From positions 1 through 64,000 of the IMG/VR virus record IMGVR_UViG_3300025876_000020: a stretch of DNA of 64,000 bases; one strand, given 5' to 3'. The notes under the pieces were generated by a model, which saw only the letters and a program-made list of their open reading frames with translations, was not told the DNA's origin and ran no database searches. Position 1 is the stretch's first letter. Every line of letters starts with the position of its first letter. The position numbers and the translations under genes were made by a program. This document shows, piece after piece, positions 35,406 to 43,721 of this stretch. This DNA comes from a virus.

Positions 35406-37098
35406 GTAAAGGTTCATAACCAAACATAGATAACTCATCCATATCCATCTCTGCTTGATTTTCACCCATTCCGAACACCATTGGAGGTAGCGCGTTATTA
35501 TTACCTCCAACTATTTCATTATCTAGATATATCGAGGTAGCATCTTCGAAGTACTGAATACCGAAATCCATCTGATCAATAACACACGGTTTACCCATAC
35601 TATCAAGCTCTGCTATTTCGAAGAAGCGTTCTGTTATTTCCCTCTCCAATATAAAGAGAGCGTACAACAATGACATAACCATATCATCATGCTTACTCTG
35701 CCTTGCTTTCCATGTACCGTTTGGATATCTAATAAAGTTCTTAAGCTCCATTAATGTCTGCTCATCTTTAATGGTAACGGCGCGTGCCTCGTTAATATAA
35801 TAACGCATATTTAATACACCTTTGTACTTTGTATTAGTATGTGCAATCATACCCTGCATAACATTCTTACGGTTAGCTGCTTTATTACCATAAGATACTA
35901 TCTTATCATACCCTAAATCATTATATAGTCTATCAACAACCTGCGCCCCGCAATTGTTACGCTCAATTAAAGCTAACGGTGATCCGTAGTTTTTTAATAT
36001 AGAGTGTACTTTAGCAGTAAACTCAAGTGGTGGTATTTGGTTATTATTATAGCATGCTACCTGTCTAATGTCTCTGAGATCGGTTATATCTAGTATTTGT
36101 ACGCATGATGAGTCAGCGCCCACTCCTTCAGCTGTATCAACACCAGCTACATATAATCTAGATGGATCAGCTTCTTCCCATATCTTATACGCACCGTCAT
36201 CAAGCACGATTTTAGGATCACAAATTTCAGTCGCCATCTTCTCAAATAGCTCTGCATCAATAGTTGATTCACCAGTTTCAATCCACTCACACTCAAACTC
36301 CTGTCGCCAAGCATCTACTGATCCGATAGCCTGTCTTGTATTCTCGGCCCATGCTTCATCTCTTCCAGGTACCTCATTCCAGAGTATCTTATCATATCCC
36401 CAGCCGTTAGTACCTTCTTCAGCGCCTGTATATAATGTATGAAAAAGGTTACCTGTACCATTTGCAGTAGAACATACAAATACTTTAGATTTCTTCGATG
36501 ATGTAATAACAGGAAAGACTGATTTCCAGAACTCTTCAACCAAGTGAGGTTCAATGAAAGCCATTTCGTCAATTACAAGACAGTTTACAGATTGACCACG
36601 AGCAGCTGTACCAGTTGTAGTTGTAATACCTATACGACTGCCATTCTCAAGTGTCATAGATGTCTTTGCATACTCTTTAACAGGCGGCTTAAGCCAGTTA
36701 GGTAACTCCTCATATGCCATTCTAACCCTCTGAAAAATCTCAATAGCAGTAGCCTCTTTGTTCGCTACTAATAGAATCCTCTGATCCTTCGTAAAGCATG
36801 CCTGCCATAATAGGAAGATAGTCATCATTGTCGACTTACCTATCTGTCTAGATGCTAATAATACAAAGAACCTATTATCACGCATCTTTCTAATAGCGCG
36901 CTTTTGACATGGGTGTAGCTGAATTTTTTCCTTACCTCTATCTAGGTTAATAATATGAAAGAAGTTCTCAGCAAAGTATAGTATGTTCTTACTAGCCTTT
37001 TTAAGGTCTCGTATTTTGTCCTTGGTCCACTCCCCCTTCCAATTCGAGTTTGGAAGGTTGGTATTACCCATGTAGAACATATTATTTTCTTTTCCCAT
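35401..37098 (-). CDS. 17: Terminase large subunit gp17-like (565 aa)
   Basis: The ATPase and nuclease parts are both complete. Walker A is ASRQIGKST (82-90), Walker B with catalytic E is CLVIDE (173-178), and the coupling motif is CSTANGTGN (209-217). The RNase H-like nuclease has D321 in VAGVDTAEGVGADS, E379 in LIERNNCGAQ and D471/D472 in KHDDMVMS. T4 gp17 is 610 residues. It pumps DNA into the prohead and cuts it at the end of packaging. The divergent late promoters at 37105-37126 drive it and the plus-strand acidic protein. Confidence 0.95.
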   Translation of the reverse strand: MGKENNMFYMGNTNLPNSNWKGEWTKDKIRDLKKASKNILYFAENFFHIINLDRGKEKIQLHPCQKRAIRKMRDNRFFVLLASRQIGKSTMMTIFLLWQACFTKDQRILLVANKEATAIEIFQRVRMAYEELPNWLKPPVKEYAKTSMTLENGSRIGITTTTGTAARGQSVNCLVIDEMAFIEPHLVEEFWKSVFPVITSSKKSKVFVCSTANGTGNLFHTLYTGAEEGTNGWGYDKILWNEVPGRDEAWAENTRQAIGSVDAWRQEFECEWIETGESTIDAELFEKMATEICDPKIVLDDGAYKIWEEADPSRLYVAGVDTAEGVGADSSCVQILDITDLRDIRQVACYNNNQIPPLEFTAKVHSILKNYGSPLALIERNNCGAQVVDRLYNDLGYDKIVSYGNKAANRKNVMQGMIAHTNTKYKGVLNMRYYINEARAVTIKDEQTLMELKNFIRYPNGTWKARQSKHDDMVMSLLYALFILEREITERFFEIAELDSMGKPCVIDQMDFGIQYFEDATSIYLDNEIVGGNNNALPPMVFGMGENQAEMDMDELSMFGYEPLQ

Positions 37099-37104
37099 TG
37101 AAAA

Positions 37105-37112
37105 TATTTATA
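37105..37112 (-). promoter_or_regulatory. Late promoter box TATAAATA
   Basis: The box ends 6 nt before the ATG of the terminase gene at 37098. Confidence 0.65.
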
Positions 37113-37118
37113 CCTAGA

Positions 37119-37126
37119 CATAAATA
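37119..37126 (+). promoter_or_regulatory. Late promoter box CATAAATA
   Basis: The box ends 5 nt before the ATG at 37132. It lies back to back with the terminase promoter, 6 nt apart. Confidence 0.7.
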
Positions 37127-37131
37127 AATAT

Positions 37132-38328
37132 ATGTCTAAAGATGATATTAATAGCTTAGGTTCAGTATACGGGGGTATGTTGAACGGATTGAAGAAGGAT
37201 CTTATTAAGGAAGGTAAGATAGGTCCTAGTGAGATAGGTGATGCTGCTTTACAAACCGGAGGTCCAACTAAAGAAGGTGGTTTTGCAGAAGCTGAGGTAG
37301 ATATCGAAAAACTTACTGATAAGGAAAAAGAAGATAACTTATATAATATTAACAAGTTGTCGTATACTAGTAGTTATATGCCTGAAGAGGATGAGGAAGG
37401 TAAGCATGATGACAAAGATGGTAAGAAAGAGAAATGCGACTATGTTGACTGTGAAGAAGACAAAGAAGATGATGCTGCCGAAGAAGATGAAGAGAGGAGC
37501 GACGGTACTGATGACGGTGAATGTGAAGAGTGTGGTGGTTTAGGATGTGAGCCATGCAATGGTACAGGTGAGAAAAGCGAAGAAGACGAAGAAGGTAACA
37601 ATGTTAGTGTAAAACAAGAAGTACTTAACGCTGTTAAACACGGTGCTGGTGAGTTTGCTCATAAAGCAGCTGGTATGCTTCAGTCAGCTAAGGAGCTTCA
37701 TGCACAATACAGTGAACAAGGTGATCAGGAAAGAGTTAGTATTCTAAAGTCACTTATTAATCACTTCGCCACACAACTAAAGTTTGATGAAAATGAAGAA
37801 AGTTCACAAATATCAGAGAAAATCGCACAAGATGGCTTAAATAATTTTATGAAACAAAAATCACAGTTTGATAGTCTCTACAATAAGGTCATGGTTTCAG
37901 AAAACTTTGACGAGATGGAATCCGAAGATTTTGATGCTCTTGGTATTGATACCGAAGCACAAGATGAAGTAGAAGGTGGTGATGAAATCACCGTTACACT
38001 TTCAAAAGACGTTGCACAAGCACTTTGCGATGTTCTTCAAGCAGCCATGGGTGAGTCAGACAGCGAAGACGGTGACGAAGCTGAAGCTGCTACTGAAGGC
38101 GCATTTGGTGAAGAAGACGAAGAAGGTATTGATACTGGTTCAACACACAGTGGAAAATACGATGACGGTAAGAATAACAAGGTAGGTGATCTTAAGACCG
38201 CTGCTGCAGCTACTGCTAAAGGTGCTGATAGTAAGCTTGATAGCGGATCTAACCTCAACACTTCATACAACGACGGTAAGAGTAATAAAGTCGGTAGCCT
38301 TTCAACAGGTACACGTGCTGTAGATTAA
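37132..38328 (+). CDS. Acidic protein with DnaJ-type zinc ribbon (398 aa)
   Basis: Residues 131-146 hold two adjacent C-x-x-C-x-G-x-G units (CEECGGLG then CEPCNGTG), the zinc-binding signature of DnaJ, here as one compact module. The flanks (85-130, 147-160) and the region 290-325 are very rich in D and E. Residues 165-250 are helical (EVLNAVKHGAGEFAHKAAGM). The C-terminus has a repeated element, GKYDDGKNNKVGDL and then YNDGKSNKVGSL. It may be a scaffold, core or decoy DNA-mimic protein, but the sequence does not decide. A strong terminator follows the stop. Confidence 0.65.
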   Translation: MSKDDINSLGSVYGGMLNGLKKDLIKEGKIGPSEIGDAALQTGGPTKEGGFAEAEVDIEKLTDKEKEDNLYNINKLSYTSSYMPEEDEEGKHDDKDGKKEKCDYVDCEEDKEDDAAEEDEERSDGTDDGECEECGGLGCEPCNGTGEKSEEDEEGNNVSVKQEVLNAVKHGAGEFAHKAAGMLQSAKELHAQYSEQGDQERVSILKSLINHFATQLKFDENEESSQISEKIAQDGLNNFMKQKSQFDSLYNKVMVSENFDEMESEDFDALGIDTEAQDEVEGGDEITVTLSKDVAQALCDVLQAAMGESDSEDGDEAEAATEGAFGEEDEEGIDTGSTHSGKYDDGKNNKVGDLKTAAAATAKGADSKLDSGSNLNTSYNDGKSNKVGSLSTGTRAVD

Positions 38329-38349
38329 TTTGAAATAAAAACATAAATT

Positions 38350-38385
38350 AAAACCTGTTGAGTCGTATGATTCAACAGGTTTTTT
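38350..38385 (+). terminator. Rho-independent terminator
   Basis: AAAACCTGTTGA pairs with TCAACAGGTTTT around a loop of about 10 nt, followed by T residues. It closes the acidic protein gene just upstream of the next promoter. Confidence 0.85.
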
Positions 38386-38393
38386 ATTAAATA
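38386..38393 (+). promoter_or_regulatory. Late promoter box ATTAAATA
   Basis: The box ends 5 nt before the ATG at 38399 and begins directly after the terminator T-tract. Confidence 0.65.
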
Positions 38394-38398
38394 CTATT

Positions 38399-38728
38399 AT
38401 GATTACCTTTAAGGAGTACTATCAAGGAGACAAATATAGTGTTGCTCTTGCATCTCCTAATAATGGCAAGAGTATGATGAGGGGTGATAGGAAGCATCAG
38501 AACCTGATGAAGAAGGACCACCTACATAAAAGCCCGTATATTAACAACCTTGTTAACGGTGGAGCTGCTCAAATTAAGCTAATGGGGCAACCTCTGCTTA
38601 ATACACTATCACAGTATGGAATGGACTTCCAACCCGGTAAAACTAAATCACTTGGTAACTCTCATGTTGAGGTGAAGATGTTTGAAGACGAGGAGGGTAA
38701 TCAGTGCGGAATGTTAACTAAAAAGTAA
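38399..38728 (+). CDS. Hypothetical protein (109 aa)
   Basis: A basic first half (KSMMRGDRKHQNLMKKDHLH) is followed by a mixed alpha/beta second half (LLNTLSQYGMDFQPGKTK, then SHVEVKMFEDEEGNQCGML). No family was recognised. It has its own late promoter and stops one base before the start of the neck gene, so the two form a small operon. A role in head or neck completion would suit the partner gene but is not shown. Confidence 0.65.
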   Translation: MITFKEYYQGDKYSVALASPNNGKSMMRGDRKHQNLMKKDHLHKSPYINNLVNGGAAQIKLMGQPLLNTLSQYGMDFQPGKTKSLGNSHVEVKMFEDEEGNQCGMLTKK

Positions 38729-38729
38729 A

Positions 38730-39689
38730 ATGGCAGAGTGTAATCAATCTAGACTAAACTGCACACCAGACGAGATTATGTCTGTTGCTAATGCAGCCTG
38801 TAGTAGTATAGTTAGTCCTGATGGTTATAACGCAGAACAGTTGGTCTTTGATCAATCCTTTAATGATTTAATTAACAATTTTGGAGTTGAGGTGGACTAC
38901 TATATACATACGTTTAACTTTAGGAGCGCTGACACTCTCTACGGGGAAGAGCCTACTGCAGTACTTTACGGTCCAATACCTGTTAAAATGTACATAGAGC
39001 TCAGCAATGAAGGATTAAGCTTACAAAAATTCGGTTTTGATACTCAAGATGACTTTACCGGGTATGTACATATTAAGACATTCGAAGATACATTATCTGC
39101 TAGAGACTTATTCATCCGTACAGAGCGTGGTGATATACTACCGTTATTAGAATTTGCAGATGAGCTTGAGACAGAAAATGGTTCAATTGATATAGTAACT
39201 GAGAATGGCTCAGAGCAGCTTATTATAAATGACACATTATCGGATTCTTTGACTGCGCTATATGGTCAAACAGAGTATGAAATTATCGATAAGTTCATTG
39301 AGACAAATCATAAGTTAGAACCTAAGTCTGGTGATCTTATAGACTTCGTACAGCTAGGTTGTGATAGACCTGGTGATAGGTGCTCAAAAATATTTGAAGT
39401 AACTGAGAGAATGGATCAAGATATTGCTGGAGGGCTTAACCCAGCTCTTGGTCATTATGTATGGAGGTTAAGAGCTAAGAGATACGAGAGCTCGTTTGAG
39501 CCAGGTGCGCCTACAGAATGTGAGAACGAACAAGTTCACGATAATCTGTTTAATGGAGTAACTGATACAGATATTGCTACGGATGATGTTTCTGAAGCTA
39601 AGTCGTATCCAGGAGATATAGACGTTAAGTCAAAGGATATATTTGATATGGATGTTAATGATACCGATATTTACGGATCGTATTATTAA
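38730..39689 (+). CDS. Neck protein gp14-like (319 aa)
   Basis: The order of conserved elements follows T4 gp14: a VDYYIHTFNFRSADTLYGEE segment (T4 has YYVPREYVSPDLIFGED), a domain with LSLQKFGFDTQDDFTGYVHI, then LEPKSGDLIDFVQLG and KIFEVTERMDQD, and a Y-x-W-R-L-x-A-K-R-Y-E-S strand. T4 gp14 is 256 residues; this one has extra acidic sequence at the C-terminus. Gp13 and gp14 seal the packaged head and make the site for tail joining. It converges with the collar-type fibre gene at 39686, overlapping by 4 nt. Confidence 0.65.
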   Translation: MAECNQSRLNCTPDEIMSVANAACSSIVSPDGYNAEQLVFDQSFNDLINNFGVEVDYYIHTFNFRSADTLYGEEPTAVLYGPIPVKMYIELSNEGLSLQKFGFDTQDDFTGYVHIKTFEDTLSARDLFIRTERGDILPLLEFADELETENGSIDIVTENGSEQLIINDTLSDSLTALYGQTEYEIIDKFIETNHKLEPKSGDLIDFVQLGCDRPGDRCSKIFEVTERMDQDIAGGLNPALGHYVWRLRAKRYESSFEPGAPTECENEQVHDNLFNGVTDTDIATDDVSEAKSYPGDIDVKSKDIFDMDVNDTDIYGSYY

Positions 39690-40564
39690 CTAACTCTCAT
39701 CCATACATATACACCATACTCCGGTGGGACGTTATTGTGGGATTTGCTACCACCTGCATCCAATATACCTCTAATACCTGTATTGTAGGTGGATCCTGGA
39801 TTATGTGTTTGTTCAGGATCATCTTTTGTTAATTCAAAGGGAGACGGGCTTTGTCCGTCGTAATTACCATTAGCACCAGAAAATCCGTGTCTATGTACAG
39901 GCATTTCTTGTTGTGTTAAAGTGTGTTTGTATGCACCTCTGTTGCCGTTACCTGCGTTAAATGTAGGGTCACCTTGATCACCCCTGTTACCTTGACCAAC
40001 TAAAAATCTACCTTGTGATGTCTTTTGCCAAGTTCCAATACCTAAGAAGGAACCTGGATTATTGTTATTCACAGTCATGTATACAGCACCGATTGGATAC
40101 AGACCACCTAAAATCTCATTCTTAATAGCCTGAACATCTGTAAACCAGTCTGCGCTATTACTCTTAACTGTAGTATATGTACTATCCCATGTATCGCTAT
40201 CGTCTTGTACTCTCTGATATGTATCATTCCAGTTACCACTTACAGCCGCTATAGGTGAATCATCGTATTGAGTTGCCCATACTCCACTCAAGCTACTAAC
40301 TTTATCATAAGCAATATCCCAAAATGTTTGCGCACCATCAACTCTTTGATAAGTTGTCTCCCAGTTAGCACTATTAGATTCAACTGTTGTATAAGTATAT
40401 GTCCAGTTAGGATCTATGATAACAGGCTCTATGCTGTTAATAATATACTCTGTAATACCACTTACCGGTGTAACGTAGTTTGTGTTATCCTCTACTATAG
40501 GTATTAGGGATTGCTGATTAGGCTCACTAATTACTCCAAGATCTGTGAATTTAAGAATGTTCAT
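39686..40564 (-). CDS. Fibre with W/Y/V repeats and gp10/gp12-type C-terminal domain (292 aa)
   Basis: Residues 50-145 hold about six copies of a 14-residue repeat (WETTYQRVDGAQTF, then WDIAYDKVSSLSGV). The C-terminal 140 residues are a well-known fibre end: GGLYPIGAVYMTVN, then NPGSFLGIGTWQ, GRFLVGQGNRGDQG, HTLTQQEMPVHRHGFSGA and VPPEYGVYVWMRVS. This domain occurs at the end of T4 gp10-like and short-fibre proteins. The repeats are shared with fibres further downstream. Confidence 0.8.
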   Translation of the reverse strand: MNILKFTDLGVISEPNQQSLIPIVEDNTNYVTPVSGITEYIINSIEPVIIDPNWTYTYTTVESNSANWETTYQRVDGAQTFWDIAYDKVSSLSGVWATQYDDSPIAAVSGNWNDTYQRVQDDSDTWDSTYTTVKSNSADWFTDVQAIKNEILGGLYPIGAVYMTVNNNNPGSFLGIGTWQKTSQGRFLVGQGNRGDQGDPTFNAGNGNRGAYKHTLTQQEMPVHRHGFSGANGNYDGQSPSPFELTKDDPEQTHNPGSTYNTGIRGILDAGGSKSHNNVPPEYGVYVWMRVS

Positions 40565-40571
40565 ATGTTTA

Positions 40572-40579
40572 TATTTATG
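40572..40579 (-). promoter_or_regulatory. Late promoter box CATAAATA
   Basis: The box ends 7 nt before the ATG at 40564. Confidence 0.55.
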
Positions 40580-40592
40580 TGTCTAATGTAAA

Positions 40593-43500
40593 TTAACCCA
40601 ACAACACCCAAGTAGTTCCGTCCCAGCCTCTAAATTCCTTAGTAACATTGTCAAAGTATATAGTACCTTCGTCCGGAGTTATCGGTTGAGCATTACCCTT
40701 TAATACTAGCGCATTTCTAACAACTGACTTACCGGTATCAGTGACATAGAAGTCTGCTCCAACACCACCATTATCAGCTAACCGGTTTTGATTACCAACT
40801 AATCCTATACCCTTATTTTCAAAGCCACCGGGTGAACCAGTACCGTTAGCTGTTATAAAGCCGCCATCACCACCAGCAATTGTAGATGCAACATATATGT
40901 TACCCTCCGTAGTCAATATACCATTGGACTGAGGGGTCTCGTTACCAATACCAACACGACCGTCAGCATCAATAATAAATCTATTAGTGAAAATACCATT
41001 AGTTAAGACCTCATCCGGAGTCATGCCGTCGGTGATACCAGAATCACCAATAGTATCAAATCTAAATTCACCTGATGCTATCCGAACCCGGTCAGGGCCG
41101 GTGGAGGGAGCCAAAATACCGTTATCATTACCGTTGAATATGATTAATTCACTTTTCTGTACTGTACCATCATATCTACGTTCACCTATAAATGCGCCAG
41201 TATCAGCATACGTACCAGCGAAACGAATGTAGTTATGATTAGGTAGTAGTCCAGTCGCATCGGCAACCTTTTCACCAACCATTATATTACCTTTAACGTG
41301 TAGCTGTTCTAGTGGGTCTAGTACATTAATACCAACTTCACCACTATCTGATATTATCATCCTCTGAGTTGCTACAGGATCACCACCAGTAACGAAGGCT
41401 AAGCCGTTATCTTTCTGTATGATTCGTGTATCATGTCCCTCACTACGTGAAGTTTTAAAGTCAATATATGGATTATCAGTGCCTTGGGCGTCGATTATTT
41501 CTAAACCACCAACATTTGAATTAAGGTTAAATCCTGACGCTGGAGTAGATCCACCTGAAAGGCTCATATTACCAGTACCAATAATATTACCGCCTACAGT
41601 TAAGCTACCTCTTGTATAAGTAACACCACCATCAGTAACATATAAATCTGCACCAACTCCACCACTTTTAATTAGTCTACTACTATTACCACATATACCA
41701 ATACCACCTATTGTACCATCTTGTGTAATAAATCCAGCACCACCTATAGTAGCACCAAGTAAGGCAATATCACCATCTTGTATCTGTAGCTTATTCTGTG
41801 GATTGAGCTCACCTATACCAATATTACCATTACTAGAAATTACAAGAGCATTACTAATAATGCTACCATCACCTCCAACATCGAAGGCTAATTTACCAGT
41901 TGTAGTAGACTTAATGCGTGTATCATAATTATTAGCTGAGCTTTTAAAATCAATGACTGGTGTACCACCATCTTTTCTAAGTTCTATCCTACCATCTGGA
42001 AGAAGTCTTGTTGATGTTCCAGTGCCTCTAGTACTGATAGATGCATTTGAGTCTACGTGACCATCAACATTAACAGTACCTTCAATGAACATTTCACCAT
42101 TACAAGCACTAACCTGATTTAGGAATAATGTTGTATCACAGTAGACACTTCCTGCGCCTCCTAGGGCGTTAATATCTACCCACTGACTTGAGCTTTCATC
42201 CTCGTCAACATAGTACATGAATAAGTCACCGTTAGTTGAATCGAACCATAGGTCACCGTTAGTTAAATCTTCTTGAGCTGGTGCAGTCGCTGAAACATTT
42301 ACACTTGTGGACTTTTCCCATACAGCACTTGACGTTTGTACTACTGTTGTTGTGTCACACCACTCTTCACTATTACCACAACTAGCAGATAATACACCAG
42401 TAACTATCGCATCACCATCTGGAGTTATGCGAAGTGACCGTTGCGTATTACCATCACCACCGGTAAAGAAGTCAAGGTTATTGTTAGCATTACTCACTAT
42501 ACGTGAGTCAAAATCTGTACCTAGAGCAGCCTTAAAATCTATTAATGCTCCACCACCATCTTTAGCTAATTCAATTGTTCCAACGTCTCTGATGGATACA
42601 GCAGAGGTTCCAGGATCATCAGTTATTTTAATAGTACCACCCTTTATAAAGAGTTTGTTACTAGGTGTTTCAGTACCTATTCCAACGTTACCACCTTGAG
42701 CTACATACAGGTGTGACTCAGTAAGAGAGCTAGCTCCAGCACCACGCAAACCAATACCACTACCGGCTGGTCCCTGCCCAATATACCCCCAGTTATTATT
42801 ACCATTTGTATCAATCGCAATATCACCACCTTTAACAGTTACTTTGCTTATTGTTTGATCCGTATTAACTGATAAGTTTCCTCTAGTTACAGCATCACCA
42901 GCACTATTAACATACAAATCAGCCCCGTCTCCATCATTTTCAATTAGCTTGTTTGAAGCACCAGCCAGTCCAATACCACCAGCCGTTCCATCCCGAGTTA
43001 GGAATCCTAATCCACCGTTTTCAACACCGGATAAGCCAACCCAACCTACATCAACCTGAACGTTACCCTGTACATTTAATGCTTCTGCACCTCTTTGCAG
43101 TGATCCTACTGTAACCTTTTCTGCTACCTCAACAGAACCACCAACTTCAAACCCACTCAATTCTGATATAAGTATGTCTTGATAGTGAGTAAATGACGAT
43201 AAACTATGTATCTCGGTAGCAGTAAGAGAATTAATATTACCTATACTGCTGTTAGACATGTCAATAGGTGCACCATTACAAGCACTAACGGTACTTAAAT
43301 ATACTGTTTCATTACAAAAATCACCGTCCCAGAAGTCGCTTAGAGTATTAACTGTACTATATACGGAATCCCATTGACTAGATGTAGCAGCTACTGAACT
43401 ATAAACACTATCCCAAAAGAATGATCTATTAGATACTGTTATGAACGTGTCTTGCCATCCACCTGAGAGCGCTGCAAGATTATCTATACCAAGACTGACG

Positions 43501-43649
43501 TAGTAATAATCACCAACCTCTTGTATGTCTGTATTGTATGTAATAGTATCGCGAGCTATAGCAAGCTGCTCTGACCCGTTTAACTCAAGACTAAGGTTTG
43601 TGTTATTTGTTATCTGTGGTAGTTGTGAAATAGGAATTCCTGGGACCAT
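40593..43649 (-). CDS. Long tail fibre with repeated shaft modules (1018 aa)
   Basis: I start it at ATG 43649 (MVPGIPISQLPQ), 5 nt after ATTAAATA. A TTG seven codons earlier overlaps the box. The shaft repeats several modules: a VGIGTETPSNKL-type motif (four copies), a DFK/DTRI/TGG motif (three copies), a GGIGLAG/GADLYV motif (three to four copies) and one GDLWF unit. Two cysteine modules occur, FCNETVYLSTVSACNG and NSEEWCDTTTVVQTSSAVW. The C-terminus (GTIYFDNVTKEFRGWDGTTW) is short, with no S74 chaperone. It is a trimeric fibre by analogy. Confidence 0.8.
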   Translation of the reverse strand: MVPGIPISQLPQITNNTNLSLELNGSEQLAIARDTITYNTDIQEVGDYYYVSLGIDNLAALSGGWQDTFITVSNRSFFWDSVYSSVAATSSQWDSVYSTVNTLSDFWDGDFCNETVYLSTVSACNGAPIDMSNSSIGNINSLTATEIHSLSSFTHYQDILISELSGFEVGGSVEVAEKVTVGSLQRGAEALNVQGNVQVDVGWVGLSGVENGGLGFLTRDGTAGGIGLAGASNKLIENDGDGADLYVNSAGDAVTRGNLSVNTDQTISKVTVKGGDIAIDTNGNNNWGYIGQGPAGSGIGLRGAGASSLTESHLYVAQGGNVGIGTETPSNKLFIKGGTIKITDDPGTSAVSIRDVGTIELAKDGGGALIDFKAALGTDFDSRIVSNANNNLDFFTGGDGNTQRSLRITPDGDAIVTGVLSASCGNSEEWCDTTTVVQTSSAVWEKSTSVNVSATAPAQEDLTNGDLWFDSTNGDLFMYYVDEDESSSQWVDINALGGAGSVYCDTTLFLNQVSACNGEMFIEGTVNVDGHVDSNASISTRGTGTSTRLLPDGRIELRKDGGTPVIDFKSSANNYDTRIKSTTTGKLAFDVGGDGSIISNALVISSNGNIGIGELNPQNKLQIQDGDIALLGATIGGAGFITQDGTIGGIGICGNSSRLIKSGGVGADLYVTDGGVTYTRGSLTVGGNIIGTGNMSLSGGSTPASGFNLNSNVGGLEIIDAQGTDNPYIDFKTSRSEGHDTRIIQKDNGLAFVTGGDPVATQRMIISDSGEVGINVLDPLEQLHVKGNIMVGEKVADATGLLPNHNYIRFAGTYADTGAFIGERRYDGTVQKSELIIFNGNDNGILAPSTGPDRVRIASGEFRFDTIGDSGITDGMTPDEVLTNGIFTNRFIIDADGRVGIGNETPQSNGILTTEGNIYVASTIAGGDGGFITANGTGSPGGFENKGIGLVGNQNRLADNGGVGADFYVTDTGKSVVRNALVLKGNAQPITPDEGTIYFDNVTKEFRGWDGTTWVLLG

Positions 43650-43654
43650 ACCAT

Positions 43655-43662
43655 TATTTAAT
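43655..43662 (-). promoter_or_regulatory. Late promoter box ATTAAATA
   Basis: The box ends 5 nt before the ATG at 43649, which decides that start. Confidence 0.6.
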
Positions 43663-43721
43663 AGATACAATAATATTTGCCGAGATAATTAACCATAAAA
43701 CTACCACATTTATGTAGCGAC

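Noticed and set aside
36942-37355. Minus-strand frame of 137 residues across the terminase promoter
   Set aside because: It overlaps both the terminase start and the acidic protein gene, and would contain both divergent promoters.
43650-43670. TTG start seven codons before the 40593-43649 fibre
   Set aside because: The added codons overlap the ATTAAATA box; ATG 43649 stands at the usual 5 nt.
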